DNA from: Neisseria zalophi
GTDB taxonomy: Bacteria; Pseudomonadota; Gammaproteobacteria; Burkholderiales; Neisseriaceae
Direction of reading: 5' to 3'
DNA length: 64,000 bases
Assembly (NCBI RefSeq): GCF_008807015.1
Contig: NZ_CP031700.1
Coordinates: forward strand, 1,178,001 to 1,242,000
In this document: positions 46,558 to 54,027 of the stretch, piece by piece
Layout of the letters: each line of letters begins with the position of its first letter
Position numbering within the stretch: the first letter of the stretch is position 1
Translations under genes and position numbers: made by a program
The notes under the pieces: generated by a model
Seen by the model: only the letters and a program-made list of their open reading frames with translations
Database searches by the model: none
What the model was told of the DNA's origin: nothing

Positions 46558-47592
46558 ATGAAAGCGAATCAGCGATTCCATTATCTTCTTTACCTAACAG
46601 GGGCAGGTTTTGCCTTAGCCGCCTGCTCTCCCGAACAACAGCTTTCCAATGGCCGTGCCACAGCTCCGGCGGCCGCATCGGCGATTAACGCAGTATCTGC
46701 CACGCTGGGGAGTGAAAAGGCCTGCCATAGTTATTCTGGGCTGCCTGCAAATTGGCAAAAAGACCCTTATGCCGGCATGATCAAAATCAAAGGCGGTAGC
46801 TTCGATATTGGTAGTGAAGACGCTTATCCCGAAGAGTTTGCCCTAAAAAGCCGCCGCCGTACCGTAGGTGATTTTTGGATAGATCAAACCGAAGTTACCA
46901 ATGCCCAGTTCCAAAGCTTTGTTGATGCGACCGGCTATATTACCGAAGCCGAACAACAAGGTGAGGGGGCGGTTTTTATTGCCCCTGATGCTCCGGTGCG
47001 CGAGCTTGCTTGGTGGCATTTGGTGAAAGGTGCTGATTGGAAACATCCTTGGGGGCCGGACGATAAACGCACCATCCAATCCAACGAGCCGGTACGCATG
47101 GTGACGCTCAAAGATGCCGAAGCGTATGCCGCATGGGCAGGCCGCGAACTACCTACCGAAGAACAATGGGAATATGCCGCAAAAGGCTTTAGCAAAGAGC
47201 GCGACGTGATTGCCGACCGCGAGCACATCAACGCCAATACATGGCACGGCGAATTTCCTTATGAAAACACCAACCAAGACGGTTATATTGATGCTGCCCC
47301 TGTCGGCTGTTATCCGGCCAACGGCTTCGGCCTGTTTGATACCATCGGCAATGTTTGGGAATACACCCAAACCCCGTTTACCGGCAACCACGACGACCAT
47401 ATGGGCATGGCGCAAGTTGCCCGCAGCAACCATAATGAACACTCGTTTAACCACTACACCATAAAAGGCGGATCATTCCTTTGTGCTGAAAACTATTGCA
47501 TGCGCTATCGCGCATCTGCCCGCCAGCCACAAGAAAAAGATTTAGGTATCAGCCATGTCGGTTTCCGTACGGTGAAAAACATTACGCAGTGA
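46558..47592 (+). CDS. Exported formylglycine-generating enzyme (sulfatase-modifying factor)
   Basis: The 344-residue protein has the lipobox FALAACSPE (Cys23), then the FGE/SumF1 fold: IKIKGGSFDIGSEDAYPEEF, VGDFWIDQTEVTNAQFQSFV, ELPTEEQWEYAAKG, GFGLFDTIGNVWEYTQTPF and the active-site block GGSFLCAENYCMRYRASAR. Both catalytic cysteines (C309 and C314) are present. It should oxidise the sulfatase Cys to formylglycine with oxygen and copper. Being a lipoprotein it would act outside the cytoplasm, on an already exported sulfatase, which is unusual for bacteria. It follows the sulfatase and its mini-paralogue in the same direction. Confidence 0.9.
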   Translation: MKANQRFHYLLYLTGAGFALAACSPEQQLSNGRATAPAAASAINAVSATLGSEKACHSYSGLPANWQKDPYAGMIKIKGGSFDIGSEDAYPEEFALKSRRRTVGDFWIDQTEVTNAQFQSFVDATGYITEAEQQGEGAVFIAPDAPVRELAWWHLVKGADWKHPWGPDDKRTIQSNEPVRMVTLKDAEAYAAWAGRELPTEEQWEYAAKGFSKERDVIADREHINANTWHGEFPYENTNQDGYIDAAPVGCYPANGFGLFDTIGNVWEYTQTPFTGNHDDHMGMAQVARSNHNEHSFNHYTIKGGSFLCAENYCMRYRASARQPQEKDLGISHVGFRTVKNITQ

Positions 47593-47635
47593 TAAGGGAA
47601 TAATGTAGTGGATATGGTTGTAGTAAAATAATAAA

Positions 47636-47664
47636 AGGCCGTCTGAAAATTTTTCAGACGGCCT
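47636..47664. terminator. DUS-type hairpin terminator
   Basis: AGGCCGTCTGAA at 47636-47647 and TTCAGACGGCCT at 47653-47664 with a short loop. It separates the FGE gene from the convergent lipoprotein gene and can serve both. Confidence 0.85.
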
Positions 47665-47699
47665 TTAAGATTGAAATACATACTTTCCATTAAATAGGC

Positions 47700-48176
47700 T
47701 TATTTTTCAGGCATGAGTGAAGAATGGTGTGAAGAGATAAGCCATTGTTGTCCATCCCATGTGTAGGTGAATGTGTAGCGGCCGGCGTCTTCAGAACCGT
47801 TGGCATATTTAAAAGTATATAAACCGTTATCAATTGCCGTATTGCAGCCAAGCTGAATGTGGCTCATATTAATCGTTCCCACCGGCTTTTTCTCTAGAAA
47901 GTGAACAAAATAATCTTCTTTCTCCGCTACAGTCAGGCGCGGTTTATTAGAAAGCGTCGGCAATAATATAGAGCCCGGGGCATAATTAGATACGACCTGT
48001 TTCGGATCACCGGTTTGCAGGGCATTGTTCCAGCGGTTAAATAAAGAAGCAATTTCCTGCTTATTGGTTACTTTACAGGCATTCGCAGCCATAGTTTGCG
48101 AACCTTGCTCAGCTGTACTTGCGCAAGCAGTTAAAAGCGTAGATAAAACCAACATAGACAATAAATTAAGTTTCAT
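47700..48176 (-). CDS. NTF2-like (SgcJ/EcaC-type) lipoprotein
   Basis: The 158-residue protein has the lipobox TLLTACAST. The mature part carries an NTF2-like fold: EIASLFNRWNNALQTGDPKQ, VVSNYAPGSILLPTLSNKPR, EKEDYFVHFLEKKPVGTINM and DAGRYTFTYTWDGQQWLISS ending with HHSSLMPEK. This matches the SgcJ/EcaC or CaMKII-association type, whose roles vary. It faces the FGE gene; a link with the sulfatase is not shown. Confidence 0.8.
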   Translation of the reverse strand: MKLNLLSMLVLSTLLTACASTAEQGSQTMAANACKVTNKQEIASLFNRWNNALQTGDPKQVVSNYAPGSILLPTLSNKPRLTVAEKEDYFVHFLEKKPVGTINMSHIQLGCNTAIDNGLYTFKYANGSEDAGRYTFTYTWDGQQWLISSHHSSLMPEK

Positions 48177-48363
48177 ATTATTTCTCCTTATTAAGTTTTT
48201 ATAGGGCCTGCAACAAGTAAAATGAAAAAAGTAATTAATAAAATAATATCATTATATAAATAGAAAAATAAAAAAACTTATTCATTATTGTTTTGAATCA
48301 ATTTAAACGTTTTATTCGTTATAAAATTATAATATTCATTATATAATTATAAATTTCAATAGC

Positions 48364-48454
48364 TTATTTAATGTAAATTAATTTGATAAAAGTTTATTTA
48401 ATGTTAATGAAAATTGAATTTTCAATTATTTCTTATTTAATTTACATTAAATAA
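48364..48454. repeat. 18-bp perfect inverted repeat in an AT-rich spacer
   Basis: TTATTTAATGTAAATTAA (48364-48381) and TTAATTTACATTAAATAA (48437-48454) are exact inverse copies. A nested AATTGAA-TTTTCAATT palindrome sits in the 55-base loop. It lies in the 350-base AT-rich gap upstream of the NTF2-like gene and beside the IS3-type element. It does not resemble a DUS. Confidence 0.75.
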
Positions 48455-48584
48455 TTTAATGAAAAATAGATAATATTATGCTTTATCGTATATTCAATGT
48501 ATGTAAATAAGGAGGCCGTCTGAAACTTTGAACTGCACCCCAAAAGTTGGACACTCCTCCAACCCATTAAGGTGCAGTTTTCTT

Positions 48585-48932
48585 ATGAGCAAATATACAT
48601 TAGACTTTAAATACCAAGCCGTGCAATATTATCAGCGCGTACGCAGCCAACAGCGTACTGCCGATCACTTTAATATTTCCCGTACCCATTTACGCCGTTG
48701 GATAGCCGCATACAACCAAGGCGGCATCCGCGCACTTGAGCATCCGCAGGCCATTATGATCATCAAACGCAAAAACCCCTTTATCGTCGATAAACCCGAC
48801 CACGAAAAAACACAGGCGGAACTAATCGAAGAGTTGCGCTATATGCGGGCGGAGAACGACTATCTAAAGGAATTAAAAGCCCTCAGGCAGAAAGAAGCGG
48901 TCGCCAAAAAAGCGAAGCCGTCCAAGCACTGA
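48585..48932 (+). CDS. IS3-family transposase OrfA
   Basis: The 115-residue protein starts MSKYTLDFKYQAVQYYQRVR and has a HTH_28-like helix-turn-helix (TADHFNISRTHLRRWIAAYN) and a leucine-zipper-like end (EELRYMRAENDYLKELKALR). It binds the element ends. An AAAAAAG stretch at 48906-48912, 21 bases before the stop, is the likely slippage site for a minus-1 shift into orfB. Confidence 0.9.
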   Translation: MSKYTLDFKYQAVQYYQRVRSQQRTADHFNISRTHLRRWIAAYNQGGIRALEHPQAIMIIKRKNPFIVDKPDHEKTQAELIEELRYMRAENDYLKELKALRQKEAVAKKAKPSKH

Positions 48933-49732
48933 GGGCAAAACATCCGCTTAAATACCTGCTGCACAGTGCTGCACTGCCCAAAAGCAGCTTTTATTACCAC
49001 CACGGCCGTCCCGACCCGGACGAACAGGACAAAGCCGCCGTTGCCGAAGTTTATGCCCGCCATCAAGGGCGTTACGGATACAGGCGGATTGCCGCCACTT
49101 TGTCATGGAATAAGAAAAAGGTTATCCGTTTGATGAAACTGTTGCAATTGAAAGCCAAAGTGCGTCCGAAAAAAGCCTACCGCCATCCGGCAATGGGCGA
49201 ACCGTCGGATAATATTCTGAACCGCCGCTTTGAGGCGCAAAAGCCCAATGAGAAATGGCTGACGGATGCCACCGAATTCAAGTGCAGCAATGGCAAACTG
49301 TATCTGTCACCGATATTGGATGTATTTAACCGCGAAATCGTCGCTTATGCGATGAGCCGCCGCCCGAACAGCGAGATGGTGGAAAGAATGCTGAATGATG
49401 CGGTCTGCAAACTGACAAAGGCAGATAAAGTGCTGCTGCATTCCGATCAAGGTGTGCTGTACCGTACGGAAGCCTACCGCCGCACGTTGGCAGAACACGG
49501 CATAGTGAAAAGTATATCGCGTAAAGGCAATTGTTGGGACAATGCACCGATGGAAAGCTTCTTTGCGATACTGAAGACGGAATGCTTTTATCAGGAAGGC
49601 AAAGTTTCGACAACAGAGCTGATGCAGACAATAGATGACTATATACGGTACTACAATCATGACAGATGTAGTTTGAAATTGAAAAAGCTGAGTCCTGTGG
49701 CATACAGAACCCAGCTCGAAAAGGCAGCCTGA
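48911..49732 (+). CDS. IS3-family transposase OrfB (integrase core), read by frameshift
   Basis: The frame is minus 1 relative to orfA. After the A6 run it reads SEAVQALRAKHPLKYLLHSA and YARHQGRYGYRRIAATLSWN, then an rve integrase domain: KWLTDATEFKCSNGKLYLSP (first Asp), LLHSDQGVLYRTEAYRRTLA (second Asp), and KGNCWDNAPMESFFAILKTE (Glu). The first ATG in this frame is at 49100, which would lose the first ~63 codons, so an OrfAB fusion by frameshift is preferred. The catalytic DDE triad is complete. Confidence 0.88.
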   Translation, partial: SEAVQALRAKHPLKYLLHSAALPKSSFYYHHGRPDPDEQDKAAVAEVYARHQGRYGYRRIAATLSWNKKKVIRLMKLLQLKAKVRPKKAYRHPAMGEPSDNILNRRFEAQKPNEKWLTDATEFKCSNGKLYLSPILDVFNREIVAYAMSRRPNSEMVERMLNDAVCKLTKADKVLLHSDQGVLYRTEAYRRTLAEHGIVKSISRKGNCWDNAPMESFFAILKTECFYQEGKVSTTELMQTIDDYIRYYNHDRCSLKLKKLSPVAYRTQLEKAA

Positions 49733-49774
49733 AAAGGCTTTTATGTTTGTCCAAGATTTGGGGGTCAGATCAAA

Positions 49775-49790
49775 TTTTCAGACGGCCTGT
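49775..49790 (-). terminator. Right half of the DUS hairpin behind norB, split by the IS3 element
   Basis: TTTTCAGACGGCCTGT stands 20 bases past the norB stop. Its partner, AGGCCGTCTGAAAC, lies at 48512-48526 on the other side of the element, so the hairpin can no longer form locally. Confidence 0.75.
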
Positions 49791-49811
49791 TTGTTTCATA
49801 CCAAACCGAGA

Positions 49812-52049
49812 TCAACGATTACGGCTAAATACGGTTTTGGCTGCCTGCCATGAGATACAGCATGCGCCGCCGATAAAGATTAAGTCGGCAAGTGTGCGTA
49901 CCCAGCGCAGGGTATCGAGCAGCTCTTGTTGCATAAAGCCTTCGCTACGGGCATACCACAATCCTTCGGTGATGCTGGCGTGGGCTTGGAAAACGCCGAT
50001 AGGCAGCAGGCTGGTGGCAATCATCAGCGCTAAGCCGGCGTTCAACATCCAGAATCCCCAAGTCATAATACTGTCGTTAAACGGTGTATCGGGTTTGAGA
50101 TAGCGGGTAACCAGCAACACAAAACCCAGTGCCAAGAAACCATAAACCCCGAATAAAGCCGCATGGGCATGCACTGCTGTTGTGTTCAGCCCTTGGAGGT
50201 AATAGAGGGAAATCGGCGGGTTAATCAGGAAGCCGAACACACCGGCGCCGACCATATTCCAAAAAGCGACTGCCACAAAACACATCAGCGGCCAGCGCAG
50301 GCGTTTCGCCCATGGTGAGGCATGTTGGAAAGACCAATGTTCATAAGCTTCACGACCCAATAAAATCAGCGGTACCACTTCTAAAGCGGAGAATGAGGCG
50401 CCGACAGCCATCACCGGTGTGGTGGTGCCTGAAAAATAGAGGTGGTGGAATGTACCGGGTACGCCGCCAACCATAAACAAACTGGCCGACACCAAAGAAG
50501 CAACGGTTGCCGAACGTTGGGAAACCAAACCCATATTATAGAAAATAAACGCGAGGGCAGCGGTGGCGAATACCTCGAAGAAGCCTTCCACCCAAAGGTG
50601 TACTACCCACCAGCGCCAGTATTCCATAATGGTAAGGCTGGTGTGTTCGCCGTAAAACAGGCCCGGCGCATAAAACAAACCGACACCGACCATTGAGGCC
50701 ACAAAAATCGCCAGCATGTTTTTATCGGTTTTTTGTTTAAAGGCTTGAACGGTGCAACGCAGCATTAAAAACAGCCACAATAGCAAACCGACCATTAGCA
50801 GCAGCTGCCAGAAACGGCCTAAATCCAGATATTCATAACCCTGATGACCGAACCAGAAGTTCAGATTAGATGGGATGGCGTGGCTTAATGCCAAAAAGTT
50901 ACCGCCATAAGAACCCAATACCACGATAAACAGGGCGATATATAGGAAATTCACCCCAGCACGCTGATATTTCGGATCTTGGCCGCCGTTGATAATCGGA
51001 GCCAAAAACAGGCCGGCTGTTAAGAAACCGGTGGCAATCCAGAAAATTGCGGATTGGATATGCCATGTGCGCACTAAGGCATAAGGAAGCCATTGTGAAA
51101 TATCAATGCCGTAGAATTGTTGTCCTTCAACGGTATAGTGTGCAGTCAAACCGCCGAGCAAAACCTGTGCCACAAATAGGGCGACGGTTAGGAAAACATA
51201 TTTGCCCAATGCTTTTTGAGAGGGTGTTAACACGATTTTAGACAACGGGTCTTGTTGCGGAATGACCGGTTCGGGTTCGTTTTTTTTCAAGAAAGAGAAA
51301 CCCCAAACCAATAAACCGACACCTAATAGCAGGAACACGATACTGGCCAGCGACCACATATAGTTTTCGGTCGTCGGTACATTATTAACCAAAGGCTCGT
51401 GCGGCCAGTTGTTGGTATAGGTCGCATCATGATCCGGCCGGTTGGTCGAAGCTGCCCATGCCGTCCAGAAGAAGAAGCGGGTCAGTTGCCGACGGGCGTT
51501 TTCATCCGGCAGCGTATTGTTTTTCATGGCGAATGCTTCGCGGGTCGGAATCATGGAAGCATCATTACCATAGAGTGTAATGTAGTAGGGTGCAACCTGC
51601 TCGATTGCCTGAATACGCGTATCGGATAAAACAACTTTATCATCGGATTGAAGGCGGCTGTTGTTGCGATATTCCTCTGCCGCACGCGCTTGTAAGGCTG
51701 ATTTTGTGGCAGTGTCCAAATCGGCATAAGGTTTGCCGAATTCTTTTTGCGCCGTAATATCCAGCCAGGCTTCAAGTTCACGGTGCAGCCAGTCTGCCGT
51801 CCAGTCGGGTGCCTGATACGCGCCGTGCCCTAAAATAGAGCCCAACTCCATGCCGCCGGTGCTTTGCCATGCCGATTGGCCGGCCAGAATGTCATCTTTG
51901 GTGATAAGTGTTTCGCCTGATGCGGATACATAAGCTTGTGGAACCGGTGGTATTTTCCGGTAAACCTCGACACCTAAGTAGCCGAGTATGGAGAAAGTAA
52001 TAGTCAGTACCGCAATCAGCGAGTACCAGAGCTTTTTATACTGTCCCAT
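49812..52049 (-). CDS. norB: Quinol-dependent nitric oxide reductase
   Basis: qNorB reduces two NO to N2O at the inner membrane, taking electrons from quinol. The 745-residue single-chain protein has an N-terminal membrane anchor, a ~190-residue periplasmic extension (like NorC without heme), and a heme-copper-type core of about 12 segments. It includes GGLTAHYTVEGQ, VRTWHIQSAIFWIATGFLTA, EYWRWWVVHLWVEGFFEVFA, VGGVPGTFHHLYFSGTT and TTAVHAHAALFGVYGFLALG, which hold the histidine ligands. It is divergent from aniA and has the NsrR-like operator upstream. Confidence 0.96.
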   Translation of the reverse strand: MGQYKKLWYSLIAVLTITFSILGYLGVEVYRKIPPVPQAYVSASGETLITKDDILAGQSAWQSTGGMELGSILGHGAYQAPDWTADWLHRELEAWLDITAQKEFGKPYADLDTATKSALQARAAEEYRNNSRLQSDDKVVLSDTRIQAIEQVAPYYITLYGNDASMIPTREAFAMKNNTLPDENARRQLTRFFFWTAWAASTNRPDHDATYTNNWPHEPLVNNVPTTENYMWSLASIVFLLLGVGLLVWGFSFLKKNEPEPVIPQQDPLSKIVLTPSQKALGKYVFLTVALFVAQVLLGGLTAHYTVEGQQFYGIDISQWLPYALVRTWHIQSAIFWIATGFLTAGLFLAPIINGGQDPKYQRAGVNFLYIALFIVVLGSYGGNFLALSHAIPSNLNFWFGHQGYEYLDLGRFWQLLLMVGLLLWLFLMLRCTVQAFKQKTDKNMLAIFVASMVGVGLFYAPGLFYGEHTSLTIMEYWRWWVVHLWVEGFFEVFATAALAFIFYNMGLVSQRSATVASLVSASLFMVGGVPGTFHHLYFSGTTTPVMAVGASFSALEVVPLILLGREAYEHWSFQHASPWAKRLRWPLMCFVAVAFWNMVGAGVFGFLINPPISLYYLQGLNTTAVHAHAALFGVYGFLALGFVLLVTRYLKPDTPFNDSIMTWGFWMLNAGLALMIATSLLPIGVFQAHASITEGLWYARSEGFMQQELLDTLRWVRTLADLIFIGGACCISWQAAKTVFSRNR

Positions 52050-52089
52050 TTTTGTGCTCCTGTGTTTGTGTTTATTAAGTGGTTTAAAA

Positions 52090-52106
52090 ATTCATAATAT
52101 ATGAAT
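52090..52106 (-). promoter_or_regulatory. NsrR-like operator of norB
   Basis: ATTCATAATATATGAAT on the plus strand is a 7-3-7 inverted repeat. Read in the norB direction it is ATTCATATATTATGAAT, identical to the site upstream of aniA. It ends 41 bases upstream of the norB ATG. NsrR, the NO-sensing Rrf2-type repressor, controls norB and aniA in Neisseria; the match to its type of site is by shape and context. Confidence 0.7.
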
Positions 52107-52315
52107 GTTATAAATTTTATCATGGTTAATTTAAAAAGGGTATGCTTAAAAAAATAGCTATTTTGATATATTTATCGGCTATTGTGATTACTACTTTTGG
52201 ATAGGTGATAATATTTTTAATTTAAAAACAAGTAATTAAATTATTTTTGAATATAAAATTAAATCATCTTAAATCGGTTTTTGTATTATGTTGTTTTATC
52301 ATGATGCTTCTAAAT

Positions 52316-52332
52316 ATTCATATATTATGAAT
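52316..52332 (+). promoter_or_regulatory. NsrR-like operator of aniA
   Basis: ATTCATATATTATGAAT, the exact reverse complement of the norB site, lies 3 bases before the FNR box. Binding here would interfere with FNR activation. Confidence 0.7.
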
Positions 52333-52335
52333 TAA

Positions 52336-52377
52336 TTGATTTGGGTCAAGATTTATAGTTGGTAGGTGGTTCATAAT
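52336..52377 (+). promoter_or_regulatory. FNR-dependent class II promoter of aniA
   Basis: TTGATTTGGGTCAA at 52336-52349 differs from TTGATnnnnATCAA by one base. CATAAT at 52372-52377 is the minus 10. The centre of the FNR site lies 41.5 bases before the predicted start at about 52384, the standard class II geometry. No convincing NarP heptamers were found. Confidence 0.82.
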
Positions 52378-52446
52378 TCTTAAAAAACAGTAAAAGCGTG
52401 TTTATATACTTTTACTAAGAATGAAAACAACACAAGGAACCTAACC

Positions 52447-53940
52447 ATGAAACACCATGTTTTAGCTGCTTTGATAGCTTCTGCTTTTGCACTTACCGCT
52501 TGTGATCAGAAATTTGAAGCAAAGCCGGAAGATACCGCTACTTCGGCGGCTTCCGAACAGCAGGCAGATGATTCGGTTGCACAAGGAGAGTTGCCGGTGA
52601 TTGATGCGGTGATGACGCAGGCACCAAATGTACCGCCTCCTATTGATCGTGATTATCCTGCTAAAGTAATTGTTAAAATGGAAGTCATTGAAAAAGTAAT
52701 GAAAATGGCTGATGGTGTGGATTATAAATATTGGACCTTCGGCGGTGATGTACCCGGTAAATTTATCCGTGTGCGTCAGGGGGATCAGGTAGAAGTGCAG
52801 TTTTCCAACCACCCTGATTCAACCGTACCGCATAATGTCGACTTTCATGGTGTCACCGGGCCGGGTGGTGGTGCGGAAGGTTCGTTTACTGCTCCGGGAC
52901 ACACTTCAACATTCAGCTTCAAAGCCTTACAGCCCGGCTTATATATTTATCACTGTGCAACCGCGCCTGTAGGCATGCATATTGCCAACGGTATGTATGG
53001 TTTGATTTTGGTCGAGCCGAAAGAGGGATTGCCTAAAGTTGATAAAGAGTTTTATGTGGTTCAGGGCGATTTTTATACCAAAGGTAAATACGGCGAAACC
53101 GGCCTACAACCGTTTGATATGGAAAAAGCCATTAAAGAAGAGCCTGAATATGTGGTCTTTAATGGTCATGTCGGTGCTATTGCCGGAGATAATGCACTAA
53201 AAGCCAATGTTGGTGAAACAGTTCGTATTTTTGTCGGTAACGGTGGGCCTAATTTAGTATCTTCATTCCATGTGATTGGTGAGATTTTTGATACGGTTCG
53301 GGTAGAAGGCGGTGATTTGGTCAATAAAAACATCCAAACTACGTTGGTACCTGCCGGCGGCGCTGCGATTGTGGAATTCAAACTTGACGTACCCGGTAGC
53401 TTTACATTAGTCGACCACTCTATCTTCCGTGCCTTTAATAAAGGTGCTTTAGGACAGTTGAAGGTAGAAGGGCCGGCAAATAAAGAAATTTATTCGGGAA
53501 AATTAAGTGATTCTGTCTATCAACCCGAAGGTGGTGCCATTCAAACTGTTCCGCTCACAGCCAGTGAAGCGGCACGGGTCGCAGCAGGTCCTGCTAAAGC
53601 AGAAAATAAAGATGATCAGATTAAACTTGGTCAAGCAATCTATAACGCTAACTGTATGGCTTGTCATGGTGCTGAGGGTAAAGGTGTGGCCGGTGCATTC
53701 CCGCCGCTGGCAGGTTCGGACTATTTAAATGCCGATCCTAAACGTGGTATTCACGCTATTTTACGTGGTGTCAGCGGTAAGGTGACCGTTAATGGTCAGG
53801 AGTACAACAGCGTAATGCCTGCAGTTGCCCTAAATGACGAAGATGCTGCCAATGTGCTTACCTATGTGTTAAACAGCTTCGGCAACAATGGCGGACAAAT
53901 TCATGCGTCAGATGTTGCTAAAGAGCGGCAAAGTAAATAA
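52447..53940 (+). CDS. aniA: Copper nitrite reductase AniA with C-terminal cytochrome c domain
   Basis: AniA reduces nitrite to NO at the outer membrane. The 497-residue lipoprotein has the lipobox ALTACDQ (Cys19), an Ala/Glu linker and two cupredoxin domains with copper ligands in [15 protein letters not shown] and [15 protein letters not shown], and [13 protein letters not shown] class I cytochrome c domain follows the second cupredoxin ([16 protein letters not shown], heme ligands C403, C406, H407; distal Met probably in [12 protein letters not shown]). The meningococcal form ends without this heme domain. The built-in cytochrome should shorten the path from Laz or other donors. Confidence 0.95.
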   Translation: MKHHVLAALIASAFALTACDQKFEAKPEDTATSAASEQQADDSVAQGELPVIDAVMTQAPNVPPPIDRDYPAKVIVKMEVIEKVMKMADGVDYKYWTFGGDVPGKFIRVRQGDQVEVQFSNHPDSTVPHNVDFHGVTGPGGGAEGSFTAPGHTSTFSFKALQPGLYIYHCATAPVGMHIANGMYGLILVEPKEGLPKVDKEFYVVQGDFYTKGKYGETGLQPFDMEKAIKEEPEYVVFNGHVGAIAGDNALKANVGETVRIFVGNGGPNLVSSFHVIGEIFDTVRVEGGDLVNKNIQTTLVPAGGAAIVEFKLDVPGSFTLVDHSIFRAFNKGALGQLKVEGPANKEIYSGKLSDSVYQPEGGAIQTVPLTASEAARVAAGPAKAENKDDQIKLGQAIYNANCMACHGAEGKGVAGAFPPLAGSDYLNADPKRGIHAILRGVSGKVTVNGQEYNSVMPAVALNDEDAANVLTYVLNSFGNNGGQIHASDVAKERQSK

Positions 53941-54027
53941 ACCGTATGTCGGGCTGTCTGAAGTATTGATTGATTCGGACAGCCTACCGGGTTTATCTGG
54001 ATAAGAAGACAAACTACGGGAATAAAA

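Larger units (their letters stand above)
48527..49774 (+). mobile_element. IS3-family insertion sequence
   Basis: The element is about 1.25 kb. Left end TTTGAACTGCACCCCAAAA and right end, read inward, TTTGATCTGACCCCCAAAT are imperfect inverted copies, both continuing with TTGGACA. It carries orfA and orfB in overlapping frames. The left flank ends AGGCCGTCTGAAAC and the right flank starts TTTTCAGACGGCCT, so it sits in the loop of a DUS hairpin behind norB. No clear target duplication is seen. Confidence 0.88.

Noticed and set aside
48528..48584. Upstream start for IS3 OrfA
   Set aside because: It would begin inside the terminal inverted repeat; the ATG at 48585 fits OrfA.
52180..52215. NarP heptamer pair in the norB-aniA gap
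   Set aside because: The TACT..AGG-like stretch matches the 7-2-7 consensus too poorly to claim.
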